NCBI GenBank assembly: GCA_029216955.1
Contig: JANAVB010015604.1
Location: 62,001 to 126,000 of the forward strand
Source: Iris pallida
Taxonomy: Eukaryota > Streptophyta > Magnoliopsida > Asparagales > Iridaceae
Length of the DNA: 64,000 bases
Direction of reading: 5' to 3'
Part shown: piece by piece, positions 9,262 through 22,072 of the stretch
Layout: each line of letters opens with the position of its first letter
How positions within the stretch are numbered: the first letter of the stretch is position 1
Made by a program: the position numbers and the translations under genes
The notes under the pieces: model-generated
Databases searched by the model: none
Seen by the model: the letters and a program-made list of their open reading frames with translations, nothing else
Told to the model about the DNA's origin: nothing

Positions 9262-11415
9262 TGTCACGCCCCAGAACCAGAATACTGGAGAGCGGAGGAC
9301 AGACACAGCGAGCTACGTACATTGAAGTGAATCCCACCTCGCAATGTAGTCACGGCTGTCTAGATGCATGAGGGTTTACTACACGCCATTAGTCTCTTAA
9401 GGTCAAGAACAAGCCTAGTGTCTCAATCTCAAGCAAGCAAGTAAATATAACATGATGGTGGATCATCAGACATACAAGGTAAGGCGTCCCAAATATTACA
9501 TATTCAGGTTATCCAGACGCAAGTTACAAGAATTAATAGCGGATACATCTCCCTGGAGACTAATGTATCCCAAAAGAGTCATTAGGAGACTTGGGGTGCA
9601 ACACATGACAGTGTGCATATTACTTTCAAGAAGTGCCCCACAGGACAGTGGGCTGGAAATATGCCCTACTCGACGGCAGGCTACACGTCCATTCAAGGAA
9701 GGCGCCCAGATAACGGGATTGCTTGTAGCCGAAATATCTTTCTATATGAGCTACTTGATTTATCTAATCATTAACCTAGTCAGATTCAGTATAAATTCCT
9801 GACCGTGGTACCAGGGATCCATATCCTAAACATGATGTAAGACAAGACTAGACTGGTAGCTTTTACAAACAAGGTCCAAAGCAATCACCCACGGTGTCAA
9901 GACGAGAATGTTCTTAGCATGTCAAGTTAGCCGTCGTAACAGCGTTCATGGTTACATGTCAAGATTACTTAGCAGATCAAGATAACCATTGCTACGGTGT
10001 TCACGAGTTCATGTCAGGATTATTTGTCAGGGGTGCACCACAACGGGTCACCATCATGTCATGTTACTAGTACTTGTTACTTGTTAGGGGCACGCCACGA
10101 CGGGCCACTATCAGGAGTTATCACAAAATCATACCGTGTACAGATTATCATTACAATATTAACATATCATGATCATACAGAGTTCATGTTAAAAAGGCAT
10201 ATAAGGGGGTGCCGTGCGCCCAATAAAGGTGAATCTAGGGCAATGGATGCCAGGGCCATACTGCACCGGGCAAGGGGTAAGATACGCTAGTGCTAGGAAG
10301 CCTTCGGGCAGGGGAGTATGCCAAAGGAGTACGCCAAGGGGAGTATGCCAAAGAAATATGCATAAAGGAAGTACGCGTAAAGGAAATACGCGTAAAGGAG
10401 TATGCCAAAGAATATGCCAAGGGGAGTACGCGTAACGAAAGTATGCGTAAAAGAGCATGCGTAAATAAAGTATGCATAAAAGAGTACGCATAAAAGAGTA
10501 TGCATAATGGAATATGCGTGAAGAAAGTATGCGTAAAAGAGTATGTGTAATAGAATATGCGTGAAGGAAGTACGCATAAAAGAGTATGCGTAATGGAATA
10601 TGCGTGAAGGAAGTACGCGTAAAAGAGTATGCATAAAGCTTGTTTTATGCCAAGGCAGGGTAGACTTCGTTTTACGCGTAAAACAGATTCACGCTGACAC
10701 GAATAAACGTGGTTGTAGAGTTTGATATTACGCAGGCACGTATAAACGTGGGCGTAGAGTTGATACTACGCGAGCATGTATGAACGTGGGCGTAAGGAAC
10801 CTCCATAACTCCAAATTCTATGAAACCTTCAATCTAGGCCAAAAATGGGACTTCCAAAGATCAAAATGGGGTAGAACGAAATTCTATACAACATGGAACA
10901 ACCAAAACCTTGAAAATAATAAAGTTTGATTGATCAAAACTCAAGAAATCTGAAAATGCAACAAGCTTAGATGTACAAGAAATAAACCATGGAAATTGAA
11001 AATGCTAAGTACTAAAGTATCTTAGAATCTCGTGAGAAAGACAATGGAACAACAAAAATAGAGTTCCTCCATGAAGCAAGTTGCACTTGCCTAAGCCTCT
11101 CTCTTGGTAGGTGGAGAGAGTTATGAGGAAGAAGAAGGAGTAAATGGAAAAGTAAGAAAGTAATGAAGAAAGAGAAAGGGTTGGTGGGTTTATAAAGGGG
11201 GAGTGTTCTCTCATAATGAACTGAAAGCCCAAATCAAACCAAGCCAAGCCAAAATAAACCAAACCAAGCCAAACTAAGACCAAACCAAGATATGCCATGC
11301 AAGACCTAAACAAGATTAAACCAAAATTAGCTAGCAAGATAGGAGAAATAAAAATACGTGTCAGAATTCTGTATATGAATACTGGAAATACGTATAACGA
11401 AAAACGGGGGTAACA
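9262..11415 (-). repeat. Tekay 3' LTR, 2154 bp, internally deleted
   Basis: On the + strand it runs TGTCACGCCCCAG to GGGGGTAACA. Compared with the 5' LTR it lacks about 690 bp. The break is at 9507/9508, where CATATTCAG jumps to GTTATCCAGACGC. The conserved coding-like segment lies within the lost part. Confidence 0.9.
10316..10640 (-). repeat. ~15 bp TACGCGTA-type repeat array in LTR (copy 1)
   Basis: More than 20 units of roughly AGTAYGCRTAAARGA. The core palindrome TACGCGTA also appears as TATGCGTA, TACGCATA and TATGCATA, differing only by C-to-T/G-to-A at the CpGs. Open frames through this block are artefacts. Confidence 0.9.
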
Positions 11416-11440
11416 ACTCTACCCACCTTAAAAGAATTCC
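11416..11440 (-). promoter_or_regulatory. Polypurine tract of Tekay element
   Basis: The minus strand reads AAGGTGGGTAGAGT directly before the LTR's TGTTACCCCC, preceded by GAGGACGGAATTC, matching the + strand copy at 667-684. Confidence 0.85.
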
Positions 11441-11580
11441 GTCCTCAAAATTTAATTAATAAGCTGGAGATGTCAAGCAAGCTATACTAATCATAGACAA
11501 TATATGACTAAGCAATCAATCATACAATCATTCATACAAGCAAGGAATTAAAGCATAAGGCATAATGAAGATATTATACC

Positions 11581-12663
11581 TTATGAGTCAAACAGGTCGG
11601 GATATCGCGATCGGATATCATTTTCATGCTCCCACGTTGACTCACCCAAAGAGTGATGAACCCAAGCAACACGGACTAACTTGTTAGTCTTGTTCTTGAG
11701 TATCTTCTCTCTTCGATCCAATATGGATACGGGTCTCTCCTCATACGAAAGGTTGGTACCAACAACCAATTTCTAATGATCAGGGACATGACTCGGATCT
11801 GGGATATACCGTCGCAATTGGGATACATGGAAGACATCATGTACCTCACGTAACGACGGCGGAAGAGCGAGACGATATGACACATCACCTACTCGCTCCA
11901 GAATATCAAACGGCCCTATATACCTAGGACTGAGCTTTTCTCGTACACCAAAATAAATGATGCCACGGGTAGGCGAGATCCCAAGGAATACGTGGTCGTC
12001 GACTGAAAACTCAAGGGGACGTCGATGGAAATCGGCCCAATGACGCTGACGATCTTGTGCGACTCGAAGATGATCTCTAACTTGTCTGACCACCTTAATA
12101 GTCCGTGTTACCATCTCCGGCCTAAGTATTTGTCTCTCACCGATATCATCCCAAGCTAAAGGAGATCTGCATTTCCTGCCGTACAAGGCTTCAAAGGGTG
12201 CCATCTGGATATTGGCCTGGAAACTGTTGTTATAGGAGAACTCTACGAGATGCAGGTGATCTTCCCATGAACCACCAAAGTCGAGGGTACATGACCGCAA
12301 CATATCTTCAAGAGTCTGGATCGTGCGTTCTGACTGACCATCTGTCTGCCGATGGTAGCCCGAACTGAACTTGAGACGAGTCTCCAAACTCTTTTGAAGA
12401 CTCCACCAAAAGTACGAGGTGAATCTTGAATCTCTGTCGGACACAATACTGACTGGTACTCCATGTAATCTGACTATCTGCCTGACATACATCTCTGCAA
12501 GCTGATCCGTCGACTGACCAACCCTGAAAGGTAGAAAATAAGCTACCTTGGTGAGTCTGTCAACTATAACCCAGATAGCATCTCTTCCAGCTGGGGATCT
12601 AGGTAATCCAGTTACAAAATCCATGGTAATATGTTCCCATTTCCATTCTGGGATCGGTAAAGG
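11581..12663 (-). pseudogene. pol: Tekay integrase core and chromodomain
   Basis: DDE integrase core: D in MDFVTGLPRSP, D in VSIVSDRDSRF, E in TDGQSERTIQ, at typical Ty3 spacing; then the GPF/Y-type C-terminal region (LSPRYIGPFDILERV) and DVFHVSQLRRY. After an in-frame TAG at 11775-11773 follows a chromodomain (ILKNKTNKLVRVAWVHHS, GESTWEHENDI, YPDLF), which marks the Tekay/Del chromovirus lineage and tethers integration to chromatin. The frame is continuous with the upstream RNase H part except for a TAA at 12666-12664. Confidence 0.92.
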
Positions 12664-15025
12664 TTAAAGAAGTTCAGCTGATCTCTGATGTTCGGCTTTA
12701 ACTTGCTGACAAACTAAATAACGAGAGACAAACCGGGTTATCTTCCTCTTCATGCCATTCCACCAAAAATGTTGACGGATATCACGATACGTCTTCGTAC
12801 CGCCAGGGTGAATCGAATACTGAAAACTGTGAGCTTCTGCCATGATCTTCTGTCTGATATCTCTACTGGGTACACAAAGACGCCTTCCATGTCGGAGTGT
12901 ACCATCTTCATGGATACATAATTCTGGTCTCCATTCTGTTATACATTCTGCCCTGAGCCGCTGAAGCTTAGAATCCGCTGACTGAGCTAACTTGATCCTC
13001 TCAACTATGTTGGACTGAACTTGTATATTGGCCATTAATGCCACATTGGTAGGAAAAACTACTTCTATTCTCATCTTCTGAAGATCTACTAACAACTCTG
13101 GCTGTGCTGTTAGAAAATAAACTCCGGCTCTTCTGCTCAACGTATCTGCAACAACGTTGGCTTTTCCAGGATGATACTGCAAGTTGATGTCATAATCCAT
13201 AAGTAGCTCTAGCCATCTTCTCTGATGCATATTGAGATCCTTTTGGGTAAACACATACTTAAGATTCTTGTGGTCGGTAAAAATCTCCACCCGATCTCCA
13301 TATAAATTATGCCTCCAAAGCTTCAATGCAAAAACTACAGCTGCTAATTCCAAGTCATGGGTAGGGTAATTCCTCTCATCGTCATGAAGCTGACATGATG
13401 TATAAGTGACTACCTTACCATGCTGCATCAATACGCATCCCAATCCTTTACCTGAAGCATCACAATAAACTAAAAATCCTCTAGTTCCATCGGAAAGAGT
13501 GAGAATGGGGGCCGTCATCAATCTCTGCTTCAACTTCTTGAATGAATTTTGACACTCTACTGTCCAAATAAACTGCACATCCTTGTGGGTCAACTGCGTC
13601 AATGGTGCTGAAATCCGAGCAAAATCTGACACAAACCATTGGTAATAGCCAGCCAATCCAAGGAAACTCCGAACCTCTGCGATGGTTCTGGGTACTGGCC
13701 ACGTCTCTATGGAAACTATCTTCTGGGGGTCCACTTCCACTCCACCTATGGTGATAATGTGACCTAAGTACGAGATACGATTCAACCAAAACTCGCACTT
13801 ACTGAACTTCGCGCACAACTAGTGCTCCCTGAGAATCTGAAGAACTACACGGAGATGCTGCTCATGCTCCGCTTCATTCTTGCTATAGACTAAGATATCA
13901 TATATAAACACTATCACGAACTGGTCTAAATAGGGCATGAAGATACGATTCATGAGGTCCATGAATACGGCTAGCACATTGGTCGCTCCAAATGGCATAA
14001 CAAGGAACTCCCAATGTCCATACCTCGATCTGAATGCAGTCTTCGAGATGTTTTGCTCTCTGACTTTGATCTGATAGTACCCTGACCGCAAGTCAATCTT
14101 CGAGAATACAACCGCTTCCTTGAGCTGATCAAATAAATTATCTATCCTTGGTAGTGGGTATCGGTTCTTGATTGTACAGAGTTCAAGGTACGATAATCAA
14201 CACATAATCTTGACGTACCATCATTCTTTTTCACAAGAAGCATCAGGGCTCCCCAAGGTGATCCGCTAGCACGAATGAATTCCTTGGTTCTGAGTTCTTC
14301 AATCATCTTGTACAAGATCTCTAACTCTGAAGGCGCCATCCTATAGACTCTCTCTGACACTGGTGCCGACCCGGGAATCAAATCAATGGTGAACTCGATC
14401 TCTCTCTCTCTGGGGGCATGCTTGGAAGTTCTTCGAAAAATACGTCAGAAAACTCTTCTACAACTCTGGAAAACTAAACTGCTACTACTACTGCCATCCG
14501 CAATGCTGTGGAAGAAGGTTCTACTCCACCTCGGAGAAATGAAAACTCTGGCTCACCAGGAATACTAAAAATAATCTTGCCGATATGGCAATATATTCTA
14601 GCATACTGGTCCCTCAACCAATCCATTCCTAGGACCACATCGTAATCGGACATCAGGAATTCTATCAACCTAGCGGGAAACTCTCTACCGCTAACTACGA
14701 TTCGACCCGAGAAAAATAATCTATCTACTCCCACAAGACCGTTACCAGTAAGTATATTGAACCTTACTGATAATGACTCGGGCTCCAGTTCTATCCGTGT
14801 TGTGAATCGTGCAGACATAAATGAATGCGATGCACTTAAATCAAATAATACTGATGTAGGAAAAGAGTTGACGAGAATGGTACCTGCCACCACCTCACCT
14901 GATGCCAACTCCTCCTCTACGGTCAAAGCCATCGCTTGACCTTGCCCTCTGGGTGCTGGACCCCTCTGCTGGAAACCTCTCTGGCGGTTCTGAATCTGAG
15001 CCTGGGCCTGGGCATACTGCTGCAA
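12664..15025 (-). pseudogene. pol: Tekay protease, reverse transcriptase, RNase H
   Basis: Protease: VLFDLSASHSFMS, where the family has D-S-G, so the catalytic triplet is altered. [23 protein letters not shown], then a frameshift near 14175, [17 protein letters not shown], and [15 protein letters not shown]; the usual I-D-D-I is I-Y-D-I, so one catalytic Asp is lost. A TAG at 13821-13819 interrupts before FSKCEFWL. RNase [32 protein letters not shown]. The integrase zinc finger begins near the end, but its first Cys is Tyr ([10 protein letters not shown]). Clearly dead. Confidence 0.92.
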
Positions 15026-15034
15026 TCTCTGCTG

Positions 15035-16138
15035 CTAGAAAGCTTGGGCCTGAGGCGGCAATGGCCTCGGAGGCTGGTACTGTTGCTGCACTGGTACTGG
15101 ACCCCTAACTGATGGACTGGTTAGGTTCGATGACGGTGAACTGGCCCTGTGTGGACAGGACCCTATCAGGTGATCCGATGCCCCACAAGCCAAGCACAAT
15201 CCTTGTGCTTTGCGACACTCTGAAACAACATGACCGGGCTTCCCATAATGAGAGCAACCCATTGCGGAAGACTGCCTCCACTTATACTACTGAGGGTATA
15301 TCAGAGTCGAATGCTGAACCGATGTAACTGATGCCGTCCTCCTCGGAGCTCCAATGGTCAAGGCCCTACCTGTCGGGGCTGGGGCTGAGGACTGGGTCAT
15401 CTGACATGGGACCGCTTCCTTCCTCCAGTTTTGTCCACTATTCTCTGGGAGGTATACTCATGCCTCCTAGCTGCTCACAAAATAGCATCAAAAGTCTGAT
15501 GCTCAAACTATTCCACTGCTAGAATGATCTCTAGGTGGAGCCCCTGCTGGAACCGCTGCGCTCGATCAAACTCGGTTGCCACCAAGGTGGGAGCAAACCG
15601 ACTCAGTCTTGAAAACTTGACCGCATACCCATCGACCGTCCTGCTCATCTGCCTGAGATTGGTGAACCTCGTCTGTAGGTCGTGCCGAGCTACAGCATCG
15701 AAGTATTTGATCTGAAACTTGTCACTGAATACCGCCCATGGAACTGGCGTCGCCAACCCAACTGCTATTATCGCCCACCAGGTACGGGCTAGGTCCAATA
15801 ACTGTAGGCGCATCATAGCTACCTTCTCTTCTTTTGGAGTTTTGGCTGCATCCAAGATAATCTCGATGTCCTGGAGCCACGCATCAGCTGCAATAGCGTC
15901 TTCACTACCGTCGAAGAATGGAGGGTTAAGGTGCTTGAAACTGTTGGCCGTATTGTTCCCTTGATAACCAAAATGGCCCATGGCATCTTGTGCTGCCTGG
16001 TGCAGGGCATCGCCCCGACGATGTTGAGATGTAAGCAATTCCCTGATGAGACCCACCAGGGTTCCATCGTCAGGCTCTGCAGGCTAGACTGGATGAACTG
16101 GTGGCTCTTGACCCCAGTAGGCATGACTCTGGAGGCTA
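15035..16138 (-). pseudogene. gag: Tekay gag with nucleocapsid
   Basis: The Retrotrans_gag core reads FDGSEDAIAADAWLQDIE, RTWWAI and FDRAQRFQQGL. It stops at TAG 15510-15508 where the + strand relative at the window start has CAG. A TGA follows a few codons later where the relative has a sense codon. The nucleocapsid resumes at 15262 with one intact knuckle-like unit (CLACGASDHLIGSC) and one damaged one (SHYGKPGHVVSEC, first Cys lost). The upstream frame extends past 16056 (DDGTLVGLIRELL) without a clear ATG. Confidence 0.88.
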
Positions 16139-16792
16139 CCCCTGAGTGCTGGGCTTGATCCCCAGGTTGCTGCTAGTCAACGGAAGGTGCTCCGCCTTGT
16201 TGATTGGCAGGAACAATGCCGCTGAAGAAACGACATAGAGAACAATAAGGAAGGACCATGATAGATCGAGGATATAAACATGTGATCGGGTCAAGATTTC
16301 AGAAAGATTAGAAGACACGAGTAGAGATCAAGGGCGAGTGCTGATTGAGACATCTATTCAGTGAAACCCTCACCCATCTTGAATTACAAGACCTACATGG
16401 GCCACCACTTAAACCGTGTCACGTTCCAGAACCAGAATACTGGAGAGCGGAGGACAGACACAGCCAGCTACGTACATTGAAGTGAATCCTACCTCATAAT
16501 ACAGTCACGGCTGTCTAGATGTATGAGGGTTTACTACACGCCATTAGTCTCTTAAGGTCAAGAACAAACCTAGTATCTCAATCTCAAGCAAGCAAGTAAA
16601 TATAACAAGATGGTGGATCATAAGACATACAAGGTAAGGCATCCCAAACATTGCATATTCAGATGATCATGAAGCTAGTCATACAAAATGTGAAGACTTG
16701 AAAGAGTTTCAGTCATACACGATCAACCCTAGGATTTGTCAATCATGTTACAGCCCGTAGGCAGACAGTAAGTAAAGTTGCAAACGAGCTAT

Positions 16793-19700
16793 TGTCACTA
16801 CCACATTTCTAGTATGGGGGTATTTTGGTCATTTTGAATTTTTAGGATTTATTTGGAATTATTGTGAATTATTGAGATTTATTAGAATATATATAATTTT
16901 TGGTATAATTTAATTAGGGGTTATTCTAGACTTTGACTAGTGTTGACTTTGGAGCCTAACCTAGAAGCTAACCCTAGCCATGACTACTTGGTTAGATTAT
17001 GAAACCCTAGTTTAATTTAAATTAATCATATCCTAGTCATTAGAACCAATTTGGAAATAGGAATTTGAATAGAGATTTGATTAATGGCTCATGACTTCAC
17101 AAGTCATGATTAATGACTTAAGCCCATAGCTTGTGAATTTGGCCCAAGCCCATTAGCCAACCTAAAACCTAACCCTAGCTTGGCCGGCCACATTGGGAAC
17201 CCCACCTCTATTTATGCTCTCTTCTATTTAGGGCTAGCCTCCTTTAGGAAGTTCACATTTGGAAAAAAAGGTAAATCCCATCTTTAGAAATTCCTAGAAA
17301 ATCTATTTCAACTCCTTTTTAATCCAAATAAATTACAATAGGTTCTAATTTAGGTATTCTTGCTGTGTGTGTAATTTATCTCAGTTTGTGGACAATTTGG
17401 TGAAGTTTGGGAAGCAAGGAGAACACCCCCTCTTTGGAGCTTTTGAGGAGTTTTGACACCTATAGGTAAATCCCTAAAACACTATTATAGATGCTGTTAT
17501 TTTTGCATATTAACCTAGATCTAGGTGTCCCCTAGCTAACCCTAGAATTTTGTAGCATTTTGTGTCCTAGATGGACACATATCAGTCCACTACAATAGGT
17601 GTTTGTGGAAATGTCCCTAAGAGTTTAATGTTGCTGTTTTAGAATTCTATTTGAAGAGGACTGTGGATCTAGGTTCGATCTTCAATTTTTGTGAAGAGAC
17701 CATGGGGTTTTGTGTCTGTGTCGGGTGCTATTTGGGTTGGACACGGCTGTTCACACACTGGTTTGATTTCTTTTCAGTCCCCTGCTACTCGAGGGGTCGT
17801 ACTCGTTGGATACGACGACTCAGGTCATGCCACTTGGCGTGGGCCAAAGGACAATGACTGACACAAGGTCCTCCAAGTTGGAGACGCTCTCGTGTCGTGT
17901 CGGACACACACTTGACCCCGCAAGGGGATTCCAAAGCACTGTACACGTGTAATTTAGGGCTCGAACACGCTCGTTTCAGTCACGACACAACACGTTTTGA
18001 CCCAATTCAGGGTGACACGTAGGTAGCTGGGTCCTAGGCGAATCTAGGGCTGTGATCACGAGTTTTAGTTTAGCCTACGACACGAGCACGACACGCGTGC
18101 ATATTACTGACTGACTGTTTGTGTCTGTGTGACCTGTTTTGGGATTTATATTGTTTGGACACGTTTATGTCCACTTGGGTGGACACAAATAACATGTAAG
18201 ACACGTGCACACCCTATATTACATTTACCAACCAACAAATTCCCATTTTAACATATTTTCGATTGATATTTTGCATTTACCCGAATTCTGATACCAAGTT
18301 ATATTTCAGTATTTTCCAGTTTTGGAATTCAAACTTTGGCAGTTTAATTAACCTGTTTAATGCACTAATTTATATGTTTAAGACCTTAGTATGATGTACC
18401 TACATGTATTCTAGCTGTGGGTTGATTTTGGGATGAATTGGTTGGGTTTTGATCTCAAAACTGGTTGTGAATGTGGGGAGGGGCTGAAAACTGTTTTGTA
18501 ATGAATGAATTGGTTTCCTTTCCTTTCCCTTCCCTGTTTTACTGAATAAATTGGACACACACTTCACAAACTTGCATGTTCACTTGACACAATCTCACTC
18601 CCTCATTCACTTCACTGTTCACTTATCACCACTCTTAGTTTGTATGTTTTGACACACTCACTTGTATACACACACACACACACACACTTAACTCTTAACA
18701 CATTGAACACACACAAACCACATTGACCCTATGCCAGAACAAAATGTACATACACACACTCACATCACTCACTCACTTAACTGTTAGCTAAATCACTCCC
18801 CTCTTTACACATGTTCACACACACTCATTGACACTCCCCTCTACCTTACTTCTTCTATCACTCTATATATTATGTATATATATTGTTGTTGTGTGAATAG
18901 ATATATATATAATGTATTAATATATTATGATATTGTGTGCATATATATAGGTGTGTGTTGACTTGGTTAACCTTGTATGATGTGTGTGATACTAGAATAG
19001 GCTTGTTAGGACCTAGAGTGACTTGTTAAGCCTAGAATAGACTAACTTAGACTAGTTTGACCATAATTGACCTAGTTTGGCTGTTAGAGTTGACCAGAGT
19101 TGACCAAGAGTTAACTTTGGTCTAGATTGACCTAGATTCATGTAGAATGCATTGAATTGCATCTTATTACCATTTTGGACTTGTTGTGACTTGTGCTGTT
19201 CTGATTAGGAGCCAGACACCTCTCCTCGGACAGTACATTTCATCCAGACACTCAGATACCAGGCAAGTACATTCTCTGATCATTTTATATCTTGTTAGAA
19301 TTATATTCCTGCTTTAGATTACTTTACTTGATGCTGTCACAACATTATCACGGATTAGTACTATATGGATCTCTTCATGCGATGTTATCCCCTTCGAGAG
19401 CATCGGATACATTATGTCATGTACGTTTTACTTTTATCATGTACTCCTGTGCTTTCACCATACATGTACACTCTTGTGAATCATGTACTCTTATGTTCAC
19501 GGAGCCCTCATGTATACTATCACGTATACCCTTTCATGGGCCTTCATGTGATATCACGTATAATAACATAACCTGCTTAGATCCTTGTGTATTGATTGGG
19601 GAAATGGGGGAGTACAAATAGTCATGTGAACAAATTCTATAGTAGTGTAGATCATGTGAAACTCCTTAGTGTAGATCATATACTAATCTGTCCTGTTCAC

Positions 19701-20370
19701 ATGTGCTATCCTGTACTCTACATCACTAGCCACTGTTAGTTCTCTATATACAGTAGCTATTTACTTACAGTTCTCTTTCTTTTACATCATGTACTTCCTT
19801 TCAGTTTCCAGTATCTTACTCTACTGCATGTTTATATTTCTAACATGCTATAATCTGTTGAGATATATTGTGCTCGTTCCTGTCCGGACTGGACCTGTTG
19901 AAAATATTACAGAGGACGAGGAGGAGGCCTGTGTGGATACCTTCTACGGGGCAGCTCTAGATGACACCAGTGGTCCGGATTTCCAGCCGGATCCACTAGC
20001 TGTAGAGACTGAGACTCCCTAGTCTAGGTTTTACTATTTCTGTCATTTGAGATCTGGGATTGTATATATTCTTTCATATTCTGTAGTTGAGACTTTGTAT
20101 TTTGGATGTTTGCTGAGTTGTTATCTTAGACACTTAGACTCTTCTGATCATCTGTATTTTATTTTAAGTTCTATATCATATCGTACTTCTTCTTCCTTAG
20201 TTGTGATTGAGTTTACTTTCTGCTATGTCACCCCCATTCAGGGAGTATAAACTGCTTAGCATTATATTGTTAGATATTATGACCTAGGACAGCGTTCTAC
20301 CGCCGACACTGTGGCGTAGGCTGGACGTACCTACTTTTCGTGCCCTTACTCTAGGGTACAGGTCGTGACA
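16793..20370 (+). mobile_element. Solo LTR, 3.6 kb, unclassified Ty3-like, nested in Tekay LTR
   Basis: TGTCAC...GTGACA ends with a 6 bp inverted repeat. The host LTR resumes on both sides with flanks GCTAT (16788-16792) and ACTAA (20371-20375), reconcilable with an original GCTAA duplication. No internal coding region is present, so this is a recombined solo LTR. It contains a (CA)n run near 18664 and, at 19880-20022, an acidic coding-like stretch (ITEDEEEACVDTFYGAAL, ending in TAG). Orientation is not certain. Confidence 0.8.
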
Positions 20371-20464
20371 ACTAACACTTGCTCGGCGGCTAAATGCCTC
20401 AAAAGAATATTTTTACAAGGGAGTGGGAGAGCAAAATAAAACCCACTCGTTGCCAGGATTCCGT

Positions 20465-20584
20465 CTAGTGGTCACCATCTGGCAGGAAGGCTGGAAGATC
20501 CTCGAAAGCTGCTCCGAAATCTGGCCATACAAAACCAGCTGGGTCAGACCCCAGGAAGAGCAAGTGCCACAAAGGAGGCTTCAC
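20465..20584 (-). other. Conserved coding-like 40-codon segment in LTR (copy 2, intact)
   Basis: The minus-strand frame gives KPPLWHLLFLGSDPAGFV, WPDFGAAFEDLPAFLPD, GDH, stop at 20467-20465, with no internal stop. It matches the segments at 3927-4046 and 47801-47920. Confidence 0.5.
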
Positions 20585-21805
20585 TTAAGAACTAAAACCA
20601 GCATATTAGCACAAAAAGTTATAGATGAAATAACAAAAGACTTGAGTTAGAGAAAACAGGGTGATAAACGATAAGATAACTAAAGGGCTATTCCGGTAAC
20701 CAAGTTACAACTCGTAAACCAAACAAGGACCGGAGTTGTAGCCCTTCGCCTGAACAGAACTTAGTCTCCAACCAATTATCGATAAAGTAAAGCATACACA
20801 AGCATGTCCTGAGATAGCCATGTACTAGGTCTAGACAAGACTAGACAAAATGGGACTCCATCCAATATTTATGGCCAAGCAAGAGTACGGCTTGATATTT
20901 AAACTAACTAGGGTTATCACAAGCCTAGTTACTAGCAAGATGCATTGAGATATTCCCACGGCCACCAGCCCTGCAGACTATCCAGGTTATCCAGACGCAA
21001 GTTACAAGAATTAATAGCGGATACATCTCCTAAGAGATAAATGTATCCCAAGAGAGTAATTAGGTGACTTGGGGTGCAACACATGACAGTGTGAATATTA
21101 TTTATTTCAAGAAGTGTCCCACATGATAGTGGACTGGAAATGTGCCCTACACGACGGCAGGCTATAAATCCATTCACGGAAGGCACCCAGATAACGGGAT
21201 TGCTTGTAGCCAAAATATCTCTCTATATGAGATACTTGATTTATCTAATCATTAACCTAGTCAGATTCAGTATAAATCTCTGACCGTGGTACCTGGGATC
21301 CATATCCTAAATATGATGCAAGACAAGACTAGACTAGTAGCTTTTACAGACAAGGTCGAAAGAAATCACCCACAGTGTCAAGACGAGAATGTTCTTAGCA
21401 TGTCAAGTTAGTCGTCGTAACAACGTTCATGGTTACATGTCAAGATTACTTAGCAGGTCAAGATAACCATCGCAACGGTGTTCACGAGTTCATGTCAGGA
21501 TTACTTATCAGGGGTACACCACAACGGGTCACCATCATGTCATGTTACTAGTACTTGTTACTTGTTAGGGGCGCGCCATGACGGGCTACTATCAGGAGTT
21601 GTCACAAAATTATGCCGTGTACTGATTATCATTACAATATTAACATATCATGATTACACCGAGTTCATGTCAAAAAGGTGTAAGGATATAATAAGGGGGT
21701 GCCATGCGTCCAATAAAGGTGAATTAGGGCAATAGATGCCAGGGCCATACTGCGCCGGGCAAGGGGTTAAGATACGCTAGTGCTAGGAAGCCTCCGGGCA
21801 GGAGA

Positions 21806-22072
21806 GTATGCCAAAGGATTACGCCAAGGGGAGTACGCCAAAGAAATATGCATAAAGGCAGTACGCATAAAGGAAATACATATAAAGGAGTACGCCAAGG
21901 TATATGCCAAGGGGAGTACGCGTAACGAAAGTACGTGTAAAAGAGTATGCGTAAATAAAGTACGCGTAAAAGAGTACGCGTAAAAGAGTATGCGTAATGG
22001 AATATGCATGAAGGAAGTACGCGTAAAAGAGTATGCGTAATGGAATACGCGTGAAGGAAGTATGCGTAAAGC
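21806..22072 (-). repeat. ~15 bp TACGCGTA-type repeat array in LTR (copy 2)
   Basis: Same units as at 10316-10640 but about 60 bp shorter, so copy number varies between the two LTRs of one element. Confidence 0.9.

Noticed and set aside
10189..10634. Several overlapping 67-113 codon open frames on both strands, also at 21767-22009 and 46322-46605
   Set aside because: They run through the 15 bp TACGCGTA arrays; a 15 bp unit without stops gives open frames in several frames at once. Low-complexity Tyr/Leu-rich translations.
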